Source: Acidimicrobiaceae bacterium (GTDB lineage Bacteria; Actinomycetota; Acidimicrobiia; Acidimicrobiales; Poriferisodalaceae). Taken from it: DNA of 46,661 nt. The first letter of the stretch is position 1, and each line of letters opens with the position of its first letter. The stretch spans positions 1 through 46,661 of the forward strand of contig PBMG01000014.1 in assembly GCA_002722565.1 (NCBI GenBank), in the 5' to 3' direction. Position numbers and translations under genes: made by a program. Positions 9,886 through 19,139 of the stretch are shown here, one piece after another. The notes under the pieces were generated by a model. It was not told the origin of the DNA. It saw nothing but the letters and a program-made list of their open reading frames with translations, and searched no databases.

Positions 9886-11370
9886 ATGCGAACCATTTCT
9901 GACCCGCTACAACGCGCTGAATCAATGCATACTGAGAAAACAGCGTTTATCTGCGAAGAGCGAACCAGAACGTTTGGTGAGTTCGTGACACGGTGCCGAA
10001 AGGTTGGTCCGCTCCTTCAAGATCTAGATATCAACATGGGTGATCGGGTCGGTTTATTAGCCAGCAACTCAGATATTTACGCAGAGCTATATTGCGGCGT
10101 ACCCGCGGCAGGTCGTGCAATCGTGCCGCTAAACAGCCGATGGGCTGAACCTGAATTGGCATACGCCTTGGAAGACGCTGGAGCCAAGCTGCTCATAACT
10201 GATCAAGATCCAGGAGGACTATCCGCGTCAGTAGACCGGGTTATCAGCCTGACCGAGTATGAAACTCTGCTCGCAGAATCCACACCTGCAGAATTCGCCG
10301 ACATCAATGAAGATGACCTAGCGGGCCTCTTTTATACAGGTGGGACAACTGGTCAGAGCAAGGGTGTGATGCTCACTCACAGGAATCTCATCGCTAACAC
10401 TATGCACAGCCAGCTGACGATGCCTTTAAGCGACGCCGACACCTACCTGTTGGTCGCTCCTATGTTTCACGCAGCTGGGTCAAACTCTGTTCTTCAGTGC
10501 TTGGCACTAGGCGTTCCACAAGTAGTCGTGCCTGCTTTCGAACCAAACTTGTGTCTAGACCTTATTGAGCAACATCGATGTTCTGCCACTCTGGCTGTTC
10601 CTACGATGGTTGCTGCTCTCGTTGAAGCCCAGTCAGCTAACCCCAGAGACATTTCAAGTTTTGCCCTTATCTGCCACGGGGCTTCCCCGATAGCTACTCA
10701 AGTCTTACGACGAGCTCACGAAGAGTTTCCTAACGCGGAGCTCCTCCACCTTTATGGTGCAACAGAGACGGCTCCTTTGGTAACGGGGCTCCGTCACGAA
10801 GAGGAACTCATCGGTTCAAGCCGCGGAAAATCAGTGGGCCATCCTTCTCTCGGTGTCTCATTGAAGATTGATGCTGAACCAGGTGAACCAGGAGAGGTAA
10901 TGGTTCAAGGCCCTAACGTGATGCAGGGCTATTGGAACAAACCCGAGCAAACAGCTGCTGTGCTCCAAAACGGTTGGTATCGCACCGGCGACATTGGTTA
11001 CTTAGACGCCGAGGGTTACTTGTATTTAGTCGATCGCGCCAAGGACATGATTATTTCGGGCGGAGAGAATGTTTATTGCTCCGAGGTCGAAGAAGTGATT
11101 TACCAACACCCCAAAGTCTTAGAAGCGACCGTCTTTGGTGTTCCTAACGACCAATGGGGCGAGCAAGTTCATGCAGTAGTCGTGCCTCGGGACGAAAGTT
11201 TGACATCAGAAGACTTAATTGAATTCTGCCGGGAGTCGTTGGGTGGATACAAACTTCCTCGTTCGGTTGAGTTTCGCTCTACGGAATTACCTAAATCTGG
11301 CCCGGGTAAGGTCTTAAAGCGCGAGCTGCGAGCCCCTTACTGGGAAGGGAAAGATAGATCCATCAACTAG
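9886..11370 (+). CDS. Class I adenylate-forming acyl-CoA synthetase
   Basis: A 494-residue ANL enzyme that activates a carboxylic acid with ATP and CoA. Motifs in order are the P-loop LFYTGGTTGQSKGVMLTHRN, the adenine motif LYGATETAP, WYRTGDIGYLD, the hinge DRAKDMIISGGENVY and the C-terminal catalytic lysine region SGPGKVLKRELR. A GGAG lies about 7 bases before the ATG at 9886. The substrate is not apparent; size fits medium/long-chain or aromatic acyl-CoA ligases. It precedes two luciferase-like oxidoreductases on the same strand, after a 115-base gap. Confidence 0.9.
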   Translation: MRTISDPLQRAESMHTEKTAFICEERTRTFGEFVTRCRKVGPLLQDLDINMGDRVGLLASNSDIYAELYCGVPAAGRAIVPLNSRWAEPELAYALEDAGAKLLITDQDPGGLSASVDRVISLTEYETLLAESTPAEFADINEDDLAGLFYTGGTTGQSKGVMLTHRNLIANTMHSQLTMPLSDADTYLLVAPMFHAAGSNSVLQCLALGVPQVVVPAFEPNLCLDLIEQHRCSATLAVPTMVAALVEAQSANPRDISSFALICHGASPIATQVLRRAHEEFPNAELLHLYGATETAPLVTGLRHEEELIGSSRGKSVGHPSLGVSLKIDAEPGEPGEVMVQGPNVMQGYWNKPEQTAAVLQNGWYRTGDIGYLDAEGYLYLVDRAKDMIISGGENVYCSEVEEVIYQHPKVLEATVFGVPNDQWGEQVHAVVVPRDESLTSEDLIEFCRESLGGYKLPRSVEFRSTELPKSGPGKVLKRELRAPYWEGKDRSIN

Positions 11371-11485
11371 TTGCGAAGGTCAGTGGCAACGGGGTTGAAC
11401 AGTCATAAATGATCGCTGGCTCGCTGAGGGTCCTAATGTTGCAATTTGATAGACAATCGTCAGCAGAAAAGACGGGACCGTAACA

Positions 11486-12541
11486 ATGAAACTTGCATTA
11501 ATGCTCGGTTACTCAGGTGGGAAACTCGAGCTTCCAATCAAGCAAATCCAACTGGCAGAAGAACTTGGTTTCCACTCAGTTTGGACTGCCGAAGCCTACG
11601 GTTCCGATGCGATGACTCCGCTCGCTTACATTGCGGCTCACACAGAACGAATCAAACTTGGGACTGGCATTATTCAACTAGCTGGCCGAGCTCCCGCAAT
11701 GGCCGCCATGCAAGCCCAAACCATTGATGCTCTCGCTGGTGGAAATCGAATGATCGTTGGTCTCGGGGTATCGGGCCCTCAGATAGTTGAAGGATGGTAT
11801 GGGCAGCCCTGGGGAAAGCCTTATTGGCGGCTACGCGACTACATACAAATTATGAGGAAAATCTTTGCCCGAGATGAACCAGTTGTGCACGACGGGCGCG
11901 AATATCAGCTTCCTTTCGTTGGCGAAGGAACCACTGGCCTAGGAAAGCCTCTCACTTCCATACTTCATACGAATACGGATCTTCCCATTTGGTTGGGAAG
12001 TGGTTCGGAAGCAACAGTAAAATTAACCGCCGAATTGTGTGATGGTTGGCTCCCAATGCACTTTGTGCCTGGACGCATGCAACATTTTCGTCCGTGGATC
12101 GAAGAAGGCTTTGAGCGAGCGCGAAAACGTGGCATTTCTAAAGGCTGGGAAGACTTTGAGATAATTGGTCAATGTCCAGTTCAGATAACCGATGATTTAG
12201 AGCCCATATTTCGCAGGGCGAAGGACAACATCGCTTTGTACACCGGTGGGATGGGACACAAAGACGTTAATTTCCACAATCAACATATGGTGCAAAGGGG
12301 TTACCCCGACGTCGCAACTCGTGTACAAGAGTTGTATCTTGCGGGCAAAAAAGCAGAAGCGGCAGAAGCAATACCAGATGAATACGTTGATGAAGCGGGT
12401 CTTTACGGCTCTCCAGAGCGAATAAAGCAACGATTTCTTCAGTGGGCCGACAGTGGATTGACTGGACTCAACATCAACACTGGTCAAGACGAAGCGATAC
12501 GCCTCATGGCGGATTTGGCTAAAACGACAGACCAACGCTAG
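11486..12541 (+). CDS. LLM-class (luciferase-like) F420-dependent oxidoreductase, Rv3520c-like
   Basis: A 351-residue TIM-barrel protein of the luciferase-like superfamily. The start LALMLGYSGG, the segment AEELGFHSVWTAEAYGSDA, and LGTGIIQLAGRAPAMAAM with IDALAGGNRMIVGLGVSGPQ are typical of the actinobacterial F420-dependent group resembling Rv3520c. These enzymes transfer hydride between reduced F420 and unsaturated or oxidised substrates; the substrate here is unknown. It is followed after 9 bases by a second luciferase-like gene, so the pair is probably an operon. FMN rather than F420 as cofactor cannot be ruled out. Confidence 0.87.
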   Translation: MKLALMLGYSGGKLELPIKQIQLAEELGFHSVWTAEAYGSDAMTPLAYIAAHTERIKLGTGIIQLAGRAPAMAAMQAQTIDALAGGNRMIVGLGVSGPQIVEGWYGQPWGKPYWRLRDYIQIMRKIFARDEPVVHDGREYQLPFVGEGTTGLGKPLTSILHTNTDLPIWLGSGSEATVKLTAELCDGWLPMHFVPGRMQHFRPWIEEGFERARKRGISKGWEDFEIIGQCPVQITDDLEPIFRRAKDNIALYTGGMGHKDVNFHNQHMVQRGYPDVATRVQELYLAGKKAEAAEAIPDEYVDEAGLYGSPERIKQRFLQWADSGLTGLNINTGQDEAIRLMADLAKTTDQR

Positions 12542-12550
12542 GAACGGAAC

Positions 12551-13576
12551 GTGGAATCAGCAATCTTCAGCCTGGGAGACAACCTCGCCCATCCTAAAAC
12601 CGGTGAATTGTTGTCCGAAGCAGACCGCCATAGGCAGCTAGTTAGCTATTCAGTTTGGGCATCCGAATCCGGATTCGACGCTGTTCATATAGGGGAACAT
12701 CATTTCAACGATTACATGTTGAGCTCTCCGCCCGTCGTTCTTTCTGCAATAGGGGAACGGGTTCCAGATCTCATCCTGTCGACCGCAGTCACGCTGGTAC
12801 CTACCCTCGACCCTGTTCGCGCTGCGGAGGACTATTCAACACTCGACAATCTTTTCCCAGGTCGCGTTGAAATCGTCACCGGGCGAGGCAATTTTTTTAG
12901 CCGCAGTTACCCAGCATTCGGGTTGGATGTGCGGAATGCTCGGGAGATCTTTGAAGAGAAACTTGAGCTGTTACAAATTCTCTTGAACGAAGAAAACGTA
13001 AGCTGGTCAGGAAAATTTCGAGATCCACTAGATGGGATCACCGTCCGCCCTCGACCAACCGCTGACATACCGATGTGGATAGGTGCCGGGTCAAAAGAGT
13101 CGGCTTTACTCGCAGCCAAACTTGGTTGCCGTCTTATGCTTCCTTCGGTTTTCGGGCACCCAAAAATGTTCGTTCCAATCGTCGAGCAGTACAAGGAAGC
13201 TTGGGCGCAAGCTGGCCGAAATCTCGACGAGATTGTTATTGGTTCATGTTGCCATGCGTTCGTCGGATTAGATCATGCTGATATGCGCAACCGCTTTGCC
13301 CCTCGTTATGGTCATTACTGGAACTTTGTCGACCAGCTCATTAGTGACAACACAGGCGGCAAAGTTCAAATGCCTTTTGATCTTGAGTCGTTTCTAGCCG
13401 GTCCCGCTGTGGCAGGAAGTACCCAAGAGTGCATCGATCGCATGGGGGAATTACATGAATTACTTGGCCACAATCGGCAACTATTCATGTTCGATTTAGG
13501 CGGCGTATCAGACAACGAATTAGAGGAAACCGTTCGGCGTTTCGGTGAGGAAGTTCTCCCCTATCTTCCGCAATAG
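12551..13576 (+). CDS. LLM-class flavin-dependent monooxygenase-like protein
   Basis: A 341-residue luciferase-like protein of a different subgroup from its upstream neighbour. Diagnostic stretches are IGEHHFNDYMLSSPPVVLSAIGER, the barrel segment VTLVPTLDPVRAAEDYSTLDNL, and GRVEIVTGRGNF. This resembles the alkanal-monooxygenase-like LLM group that uses reduced flavin and oxygen. Translation begins at GTG 12551, 9 bases after the previous stop. Its 3' end is 3 bases from the convergent PNPOx-like gene. The substrate is unknown. Confidence 0.85.
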   Translation: MESAIFSLGDNLAHPKTGELLSEADRHRQLVSYSVWASESGFDAVHIGEHHFNDYMLSSPPVVLSAIGERVPDLILSTAVTLVPTLDPVRAAEDYSTLDNLFPGRVEIVTGRGNFFSRSYPAFGLDVRNAREIFEEKLELLQILLNEENVSWSGKFRDPLDGITVRPRPTADIPMWIGAGSKESALLAAKLGCRLMLPSVFGHPKMFVPIVEQYKEAWAQAGRNLDEIVIGSCCHAFVGLDHADMRNRFAPRYGHYWNFVDQLISDNTGGKVQMPFDLESFLAGPAVAGSTQECIDRMGELHELLGHNRQLFMFDLGGVSDNELEETVRRFGEEVLPYLPQ

Positions 13577-13579
13577 CAC

Positions 13580-14233
13580 TTAACGTCGCCAATCTGTTAT
13601 GTGCTCTGGAGTAGGGATACCTGATACAAGCCGCGGATCTGGGAGGGGTTGTCCTACATCAATCCCAAGCGGTATAACGCCGGCCCATGTGTCGAGCAGG
13701 TAATCCTCTTCTTCGTCGATCGGCGGGCCAGTTCGAACCTTCGCGGACGCCTCATCTATCGACATAGACAGCACAAGGGTCCCTTTCACCTCTTTTTCTT
13801 GATGAGGGCGCGTAGCTTCAACCCTTCCGGGAATGACATGCTCACTTAAAATATCTAGCGCACGACTCTTCTCATCAAAATCTTCAACGGGCGACGCTTC
13901 ACCCATCACAACCACGGAGCGGTAATTCATGGAGTGATGCGCTAACGACCTTGCTACAACTAGGCCATCGACAATGCTGACTGTGACGCACAGCTGCACT
14001 CCCCGCCCTTCTCGGAGTAAACGACTCGCTGGAGATCCATGAAGGTAAAGGATTCCTCCATCTCGCGCGTACAACATCGGAATTACTACTGGACCGTGAG
14101 GGGTAACCATGCCTACATGTGCGAGCAGTCCTTCATCCAAGATTGCGTCGATGCCGTTCCGTTCATACCGAGCTCTCTCAGGCATACGACGAACAGTGAT
14201 TCTCTCAGTTACCCCTTTATCGACCTCTTCCAT
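13580..14233 (-). CDS. Pyridoxamine 5'-phosphate oxidase-like flavoprotein
   Basis: A 217-residue split-barrel protein. The N-terminus contains RMPERARYERNGIDAILDEG, then HVGMVTPHGPVVIPMLYARDGG, YLHGSPASRLLRE and VVVARSLAHHSMNYRSVVVMGEA. This pattern matches the nitroimidazole-resistance/PNPOx_2 group that binds FMN or F420. Members are usually uncharacterised reductases or cofactor-binding proteins. It is divergent from the acyl-CoA-dehydrogenase-like gene at 14270, with 36 bases between starts, so they may share regulation. Confidence 0.82.
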   Translation of the reverse strand: MEEVDKGVTERITVRRMPERARYERNGIDAILDEGLLAHVGMVTPHGPVVIPMLYARDGGILYLHGSPASRLLREGRGVQLCVTVSIVDGLVVARSLAHHSMNYRSVVVMGEASPVEDFDEKSRALDILSEHVIPGRVEATRPHQEKEVKGTLVLSMSIDEASAKVRTGPPIDEEEDYLLDTWAGVIPLGIDVGQPLPDPRLVSGIPTPEHITDWRR

Positions 14234-14269
14234 GGATACAAAGTACCGCGCTCAGCTAATGTTCATTGA

Positions 14270-15481
14270 ATGAATGAGGACGCTGTCGCCCAATTTCTCC
14301 CGACCGATGAAGCAAGACTCTTGGTCGAACCGGTGCTAGCCGCCCTTGAAGCTCAAGCGAGCAACGCAGACCGAACTAGAACTATCGCAAGCGAAGTTAC
14401 AGAGAGCTTGCGGGGCAGCGATGTAATGCGGATGGCTGCAACAGCTGAATTAGGTGGGGTCGAATCATCAATTCTTGAAATGGGCCGTGAATTCGAAGCG
14501 ATTGCAGCTAGATGCCCTTCAACAGCGTGGGTACTTTGGAACCACCTGGCAGTTTTTCACTTGTTTGTCGGAACTCTGGGACCCGAACACCACCGCTTCC
14601 TCCAAGAGATAGTTGAAAGTGGAGAATGGGTGTGTTTCCCAGCCGGTGCTGGTAGCGGAGTGCACGCCAGAATTGAAGGTGATGAGGCCATACTCAATGG
14701 CAAAGCCACTTTCGGCACCGGCGGTAGATATGCAGACCACTGTGGTGTCGTGTTCGCAGTTCTCGGTGATGACGGTGAACCTGTTCGACCCATGGATTTA
14801 CGATTTTCGATAGTGAGCACCTCGAGCGAGGGCCTCAAGATTGATCCGACGTGGGATGGATCTGGACTCCGAGCTTCAGCGACTGACGACCTGCACTACA
14901 GCGAAGTCCGAGTACCTCTGAGTCGTTGCGTTCCTTGGTATGGGGCAAATCGAGCTGAGTCGCTTCGCACCGTGCCAGTTATTCACCATCGATATCGAGA
15001 AGATTGGGTTGGTATCTCAGATCTTTGGCTTGGCTGGATGGCCGCTGGGTTAGTCCGTCGCTCTATCCAGGAAGTAGCTGCCGCCACGCGGGAACGTCGC
15101 GTCATCATGGGTGGAAAAATGGTAGAAAAACCAGCTGCTCAAATCAATATTGGGCGGGCAACTGCTCTTTTGTCTTCCGCACGCGCCGCTATAGAAAAAG
15201 CTTGCGATGAAATAGACCAAAGAATTGAAAGCCAAACCGTTCCCAGTGAAGCTGACTACCTTCGACAGATGTCAATCATTTCGATGAGCGTGGAACAATT
15301 AGCGGAAGCGATGCAACTCCTAGAACGGACTCAGGGAGGAAATGGACTGCGCGAAGGAGGCAACTTCGAACGCAGGTATCGAGATTTTCGCGCTATGCCC
15401 TTACACATCAACGTTCATCAAGATCGTGTGACTCATCAATTAGGTCGCTTCGTCCTAGACATCGAGCGGGATCCCTTTTAG
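14270..15481 (+). CDS. Acyl-CoA dehydrogenase-fold flavin monooxygenase (HsaA/DszC-like group)
   Basis: A 403-residue protein with the acyl-CoA dehydrogenase fold. The N-terminal region includes LGGVESSILEMGREFEAIAARCPSTAWVLWNH, the middle domain has GKATFGTGGRYADHCGV, and the end has RTQGGNGLREGGNFERRYRDFRAMPLHIN. The WVLWNH segment and the missing catalytic glutamate context place it nearer to two-component monooxygenases such as HsaA, DszC and HpaH-type proteins than to beta-oxidation dehydrogenases. Such enzymes take reduced flavin from a separate reductase; the neighbouring PNPOx-like protein could serve but this is a guess. The substrate is unknown. Confidence 0.78.
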   Translation: MNEDAVAQFLPTDEARLLVEPVLAALEAQASNADRTRTIASEVTESLRGSDVMRMAATAELGGVESSILEMGREFEAIAARCPSTAWVLWNHLAVFHLFVGTLGPEHHRFLQEIVESGEWVCFPAGAGSGVHARIEGDEAILNGKATFGTGGRYADHCGVVFAVLGDDGEPVRPMDLRFSIVSTSSEGLKIDPTWDGSGLRASATDDLHYSEVRVPLSRCVPWYGANRAESLRTVPVIHHRYREDWVGISDLWLGWMAAGLVRRSIQEVAAATRERRVIMGGKMVEKPAAQINIGRATALLSSARAAIEKACDEIDQRIESQTVPSEADYLRQMSIISMSVEQLAEAMQLLERTQGGNGLREGGNFERRYRDFRAMPLHINVHQDRVTHQLGRFVLDIERDPF

Positions 15482-15559
15482 AAAACCACTTTTTCGGCAT
15501 CTAGTTAATACCTCGTTCTACGCTGTTACGAGAACGAATCTGCCGGAGATGGTTTTCAT

Positions 15560-17254
15560 ATGAGTTTCGACATAGTTATTAAAGACGGTTTTGTTTTTGA
15601 CGGAAGCGGCGCCCCCCGCGTCCGGGGTGATTTAGCAATTTCCGATGGGCGGGTCGTCGAAATAGGCCGGGTAAACCATCGTGAAGCAGCGCGGGTAATT
15701 GATGCCACTGGCCTACATGTCGCGCCAGGCTTTGTAGATCTTCATACTCATTACGATGCACAGGTATTCTGGGATCCATACTGCACCTTGTCAGGGTGGC
15801 ATGGAATTACTTCAGTAGCTATTGGTAACTGTGGCTTTGGCTTCGCACCTGTCTCACCTGACATGCGTGAATACGCCATGAAATCAATGGTTCGGGTAGA
15901 AGCAATCCCCTACGAATCGATGGCCCAAGGCATGCCTTGGGATTGGGTGACCTTCCCCGAATACCTAGACAGCTTGGATCGAACACCTAAGGCAATGAAT
16001 GTTTTGCCGTACGTGCCTGTGGGTCCCATGCTTCTAGAGGTCTTAGGGGTAGAAGACGCTAAGGCCGGGCGAATGCCAACTGACGCTGAACACGAGGAGC
16101 TGGCTAAGTTGCTTCGGGCTTCAATGGATGCTGGGGGTTGCGGCTGGTCTGCACAGCGCCTTCCACCAACTGGACCAGCAGCCGTTCAGCGGGATTGGGA
16201 TGGCACTCCGATGCCAACCGACATGATGAATGACGACACAGCGAGAGTGCTCGCCACAGTGTTAGCTGAACGAAATCAAGGTGTCATTCAAATGACTTTG
16301 ACTACCGATGACATCAAACATGACCTTGCTCATCTTGAGGAAATAGCTTCGATCAGCGGCCGCCCGCTCTTACACAACGTGGTTCAGGCATTTGAAGACA
16401 AACCTCACGTCCATCGTCGCCAAATCGAATGGTTGGAGCGGTGTCGCGAACGGGGCATTCCTGTTTATGGGCAAGGAGTTACCAGCGATGCAGGGTTTAC
16501 TTTCACTCTGGAGGATTGGAATCTCTATGACGACTCCGAAGCTTGGATGGAAGCATGCATGGGAGATAAGGCAGAACGACTGGCGAAGTTCGCTGATCCT
16601 TCACGACGTCAAGCTCTAAAAGACAATCTGCCTTCTACTGCGACGGCTCCCTTGGGGACTGTGACAATTCTGTCTCCCCGATCTGAAAGCACAGAGCAAT
16701 ACAGAGAAATGTCAGTTGCTCAAGCTGCCGAATTGAGCGGCAAGCATGAGGTTGACGTGATGTTGGACATTGCTGTGGAAGATGGACTCGACACTCTGTT
16801 TTTTGTCGCCCCACCGCAGGGGAATAGTGAGCTGTTGAAGGACATCGTGAGTTACCCCCATATGTTGTTCGGTGTTTCCGATGGAGGGGCTCACACCAAG
16901 TTCCTTACAGCGGGTCGTTACCCAACAGAAACTCTCACCGAACAAGTCCGAGAGAATCAATGGATTACCTATGAGGAAGCACACAGACGTTTATCAGCTC
17001 TGCCAGCACAACTGGCAGGGTTCCGAGACAGAGGGGTTCTTCGACCTGGCTGTCCAGCAGATGTTGTTGTTTATGACCCCGAAAATCTAAAAGTCCTTCC
17101 AATGGAAGTAGTCCACGATCTTCCGGGCGGAGAATGGCGACGAATACAAAAAGCTTCCGGCTACCGCAATGTCATCGTAAACGGGCAGGTAACTATCCAA
17201 GAAGATCAACAGACTGAAACGTACAGTGGGAAACTTTTGCGTCACGGAATGTAG
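15560..17254 (+). CDS. N-acyl-D-amino-acid deacylase family amidohydrolase
   Basis: A 564-residue metal-dependent hydrolase of the D-aminoacylase type. It begins FDIVIKDGFVFDGSGAPRVRGD and has the zinc motif DLHTHYDAQVFWDP, followed by GITSVAIGNCGFGFAPV, the stretch expected to include a metal-ligand cysteine in this family. Later parts include GVSDGGAHTKFLTAG and RGVLRPGCPADVVVYDPE. These enzymes cleave N-acyl amides or dihydropyrimidinase-like rings. The ATG start follows GGAG in CGGAGATGG 9-12 bases upstream. It lies 78 bases after the flavin monooxygenase gene and may act in the same pathway. Confidence 0.88.
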   Translation: MSFDIVIKDGFVFDGSGAPRVRGDLAISDGRVVEIGRVNHREAARVIDATGLHVAPGFVDLHTHYDAQVFWDPYCTLSGWHGITSVAIGNCGFGFAPVSPDMREYAMKSMVRVEAIPYESMAQGMPWDWVTFPEYLDSLDRTPKAMNVLPYVPVGPMLLEVLGVEDAKAGRMPTDAEHEELAKLLRASMDAGGCGWSAQRLPPTGPAAVQRDWDGTPMPTDMMNDDTARVLATVLAERNQGVIQMTLTTDDIKHDLAHLEEIASISGRPLLHNVVQAFEDKPHVHRRQIEWLERCRERGIPVYGQGVTSDAGFTFTLEDWNLYDDSEAWMEACMGDKAERLAKFADPSRRQALKDNLPSTATAPLGTVTILSPRSESTEQYREMSVAQAAELSGKHEVDVMLDIAVEDGLDTLFFVAPPQGNSELLKDIVSYPHMLFGVSDGGAHTKFLTAGRYPTETLTEQVRENQWITYEEAHRRLSALPAQLAGFRDRGVLRPGCPADVVVYDPENLKVLPMEVVHDLPGGEWRRIQKASGYRNVIVNGQVTIQEDQQTETYSGKLLRHGM

Positions 17255-17293
17255 GTCTCAGTTAGGCAATCTCCATAGTCGGTACTCACCTAC

Positions 17294-18337
17294 TCAATCC
17301 ATATCTAGTAGCTGAGCAGCACGTTCGGCGCGTTCGGTTACCGAATCCTTCATTCGTTCTAAATCTATTTCTTCATCCTGCGCGCCTTGTTGACCACCCA
17401 AATAGCGCGCGTAAACGCCTTCGGCTATGCAAGCCAGTCTCCATTGCGCGAAAGCTCGGTAATAACTGATTGATCCCATGTCAACGCCCATGGCTTCCGC
17501 ATACAGTGAGGCCATCTCATCTTGGGTAAGGAATCCTGTCAGCCCAGTGCTCTCTGCATCACCGGCGGGGTCAGTTTCTTGAGGGTCGTGCCAATATCCA
17601 AGTAGTCCGCCAAGATCTGCCATTGGTTCCCCAAGGGTGCAGAGTTCCCAATCCAGTACTGCGGTTACGAGTCCTTGTGAACTCATCATGCAGTTCGAAA
17701 GACGGTAATCGCCATGAGCGATCGTCGTCGGGTTCGGTTCTGGCATTCGGTATAACAAAGCGGAAGCCACAGCGTCCACAATCGGTAACTCTCGCGTACG
17801 TGAGTTTTCCCATTGACCAATCCATCTTTTTACTTGACGTTCGATGTAGCCAGTGCGCTTCGCTAAGTCACCCAGGCCAACCTCATCAATGTCGACGCGG
17901 TGTAGCGCAACTAAATTTTTTATCAACGATTCTGACATGGTCCGCCGAACCGAAATACTCATCGTCGAAGCAATGTCGATATCTCGAACAACTATCCCGT
18001 CGACAAACCGCATGACATAAAAATCTCGACCATTAACCGTTTCGTCTTGACACAAACCAACCATTTCAGGGACCGGGACATCGCTGTCACGAAGGGCGTC
18101 CATTAATCGATGTTCGCGAGCCATGTCATGAGCAGATGGCAGCAAAGGTCCCATTGGAGGCCGACGCAGCACGAACAGAGTTTGACCTTCCTGTTTAACT
18201 GCGAAGGTCATATTGGAACGACCGCCGGCAATTAGGTGGTAGCTGAAAGGTCCATCAACGTCCGTCTGCCGACTAATCCAAGACGTGACTCTTTCGGCGT
18301 GTATTACATCTGGGGAAGCTTCAACCACGTCAAGCAC
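17294..18337 (-). CDS. APH-family phosphotransferase (ACAD10/ACAD11 N-terminal-like kinase)
   Basis: A 347-residue protein-kinase-like phosphotransferase. It has the nucleotide loop LIAGGRSNMTFAV, a Brenner-type catalytic loop HGDYRLSN (H208-N215) and the metal motif LDWELCTLGEP with D229. In actinobacteria this group sits beside acyl-CoA dehydrogenases and is related to the kinase domain of ACAD10/11, which phosphorylates 4-hydroxyacyl-CoAs. That fits the upstream enoyl-CoA hydratase and alcohol dehydrogenase. It is the last gene of the minus-strand run from 22565; the start is a GTG. Confidence 0.85.
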   Translation of the reverse strand: MLDVVEASPDVIHAERVTSWISRQTDVDGPFSYHLIAGGRSNMTFAVKQEGQTLFVLRRPPMGPLLPSAHDMAREHRLMDALRDSDVPVPEMVGLCQDETVNGRDFYVMRFVDGIVVRDIDIASTMSISVRRTMSESLIKNLVALHRVDIDEVGLGDLAKRTGYIERQVKRWIGQWENSRTRELPIVDAVASALLYRMPEPNPTTIAHGDYRLSNCMMSSQGLVTAVLDWELCTLGEPMADLGGLLGYWHDPQETDPAGDAESTGLTGFLTQDEMASLYAEAMGVDMGSISYYRAFAQWRLACIAEGVYARYLGGQQGAQDEEIDLERMKDSVTERAERAAQLLDMD

Positions 18338-18365
18338 CTAGCTGAATCAAACAACTTCATGCCGA

Positions 18366-19139
18366 CTAGTCAATCAGAAACTGCGGTGGTCGGCCCTCTC
18401 GTATGGCCCGCATAGCTTCTTGGTGATCTGTGGATCGAGTAGTGGAAACATGATTATCTTCGATTTGTTGCAGATCCGGGGAACTTCCCGCCAACATATC
18501 GATTGCTTTTTTGGTTAATGAAACGGCGTTCGGGGATAGCGCAGAGATCGATTCGCACAGGCCATCTAGGCGTGAATCGAGTTCGTTCTTTTCAACAATC
18601 TCAGTTAGGTATCCAACTCGAAGGAGCTCTTCTGCATCAATTACCTCTGCGGTCAAAAAAATACGTTTGGTGGCGGCGGCGCCAATTCGCTCAACGAAAC
18701 GTTGAAGTCCGCTGGCGTAATACTGAAGTCCTATTCGAGTGGCCGGCATTGCTAACACAATTTGGCTTGTAGCAATCCGCAGATCGCAAGCTATCGCTAG
18801 ATCAGTCCCTCCTCCATGGACATCGCCATTCAATACCGCAACGGTTGGAGGCCTTAGGGACATCAAAGCGTCACACACTTCTCCAAAACCGAACTTAGGA
18901 CGCTCACCCTGAGAAAGAGCGCCCAAGTGGTATCCCGAACACCATGATGGACCTTTGGCTTCAACAGTAACTATCCGAACAGAGCGATCTTTTTCGATCG
19001 CGTCTATATGGTCGATAAGGACTTCGAGATCAGATGGCTCTAGGCGATTACGTTTTTCGGGTCTCTGCAGAAGGATCTGAGCTCTCCCTCGAGACACCTG
19101 TAACAACGGGACGCTGCCTTGTTCGTCAGTACCGCTCAT
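18366..19139 (-). CDS. Enoyl-CoA hydratase/isomerase (crotonase) family protein
   Basis: A 257-residue crotonase-fold protein. The oxyanion-hole segments are PSWCSGYHLGALSQG and LNGDVHGGGTDLAIACDLRIA, followed by ATRIGLQYYASGLQRFVERIG. The usual catalytic glutamates of enoyl-CoA hydratase 1 are not evident at the standard places, so hydratase, isomerase or hydrolase activity are all possible. Its ATG directly abuts the stop of the alcohol dehydrogenase gene, which indicates translational coupling and a shared pathway. Confidence 0.85.
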   Translation of the reverse strand: MSGTDEQGSVPLLQVSRGRAQILLQRPEKRNRLEPSDLEVLIDHIDAIEKDRSVRIVTVEAKGPSWCSGYHLGALSQGERPKFGFGEVCDALMSLRPPTVAVLNGDVHGGGTDLAIACDLRIATSQIVLAMPATRIGLQYYASGLQRFVERIGAAATKRIFLTAEVIDAEELLRVGYLTEIVEKNELDSRLDGLCESISALSPNAVSLTKKAIDMLAGSSPDLQQIEDNHVSTTRSTDHQEAMRAIREGRPPQFLID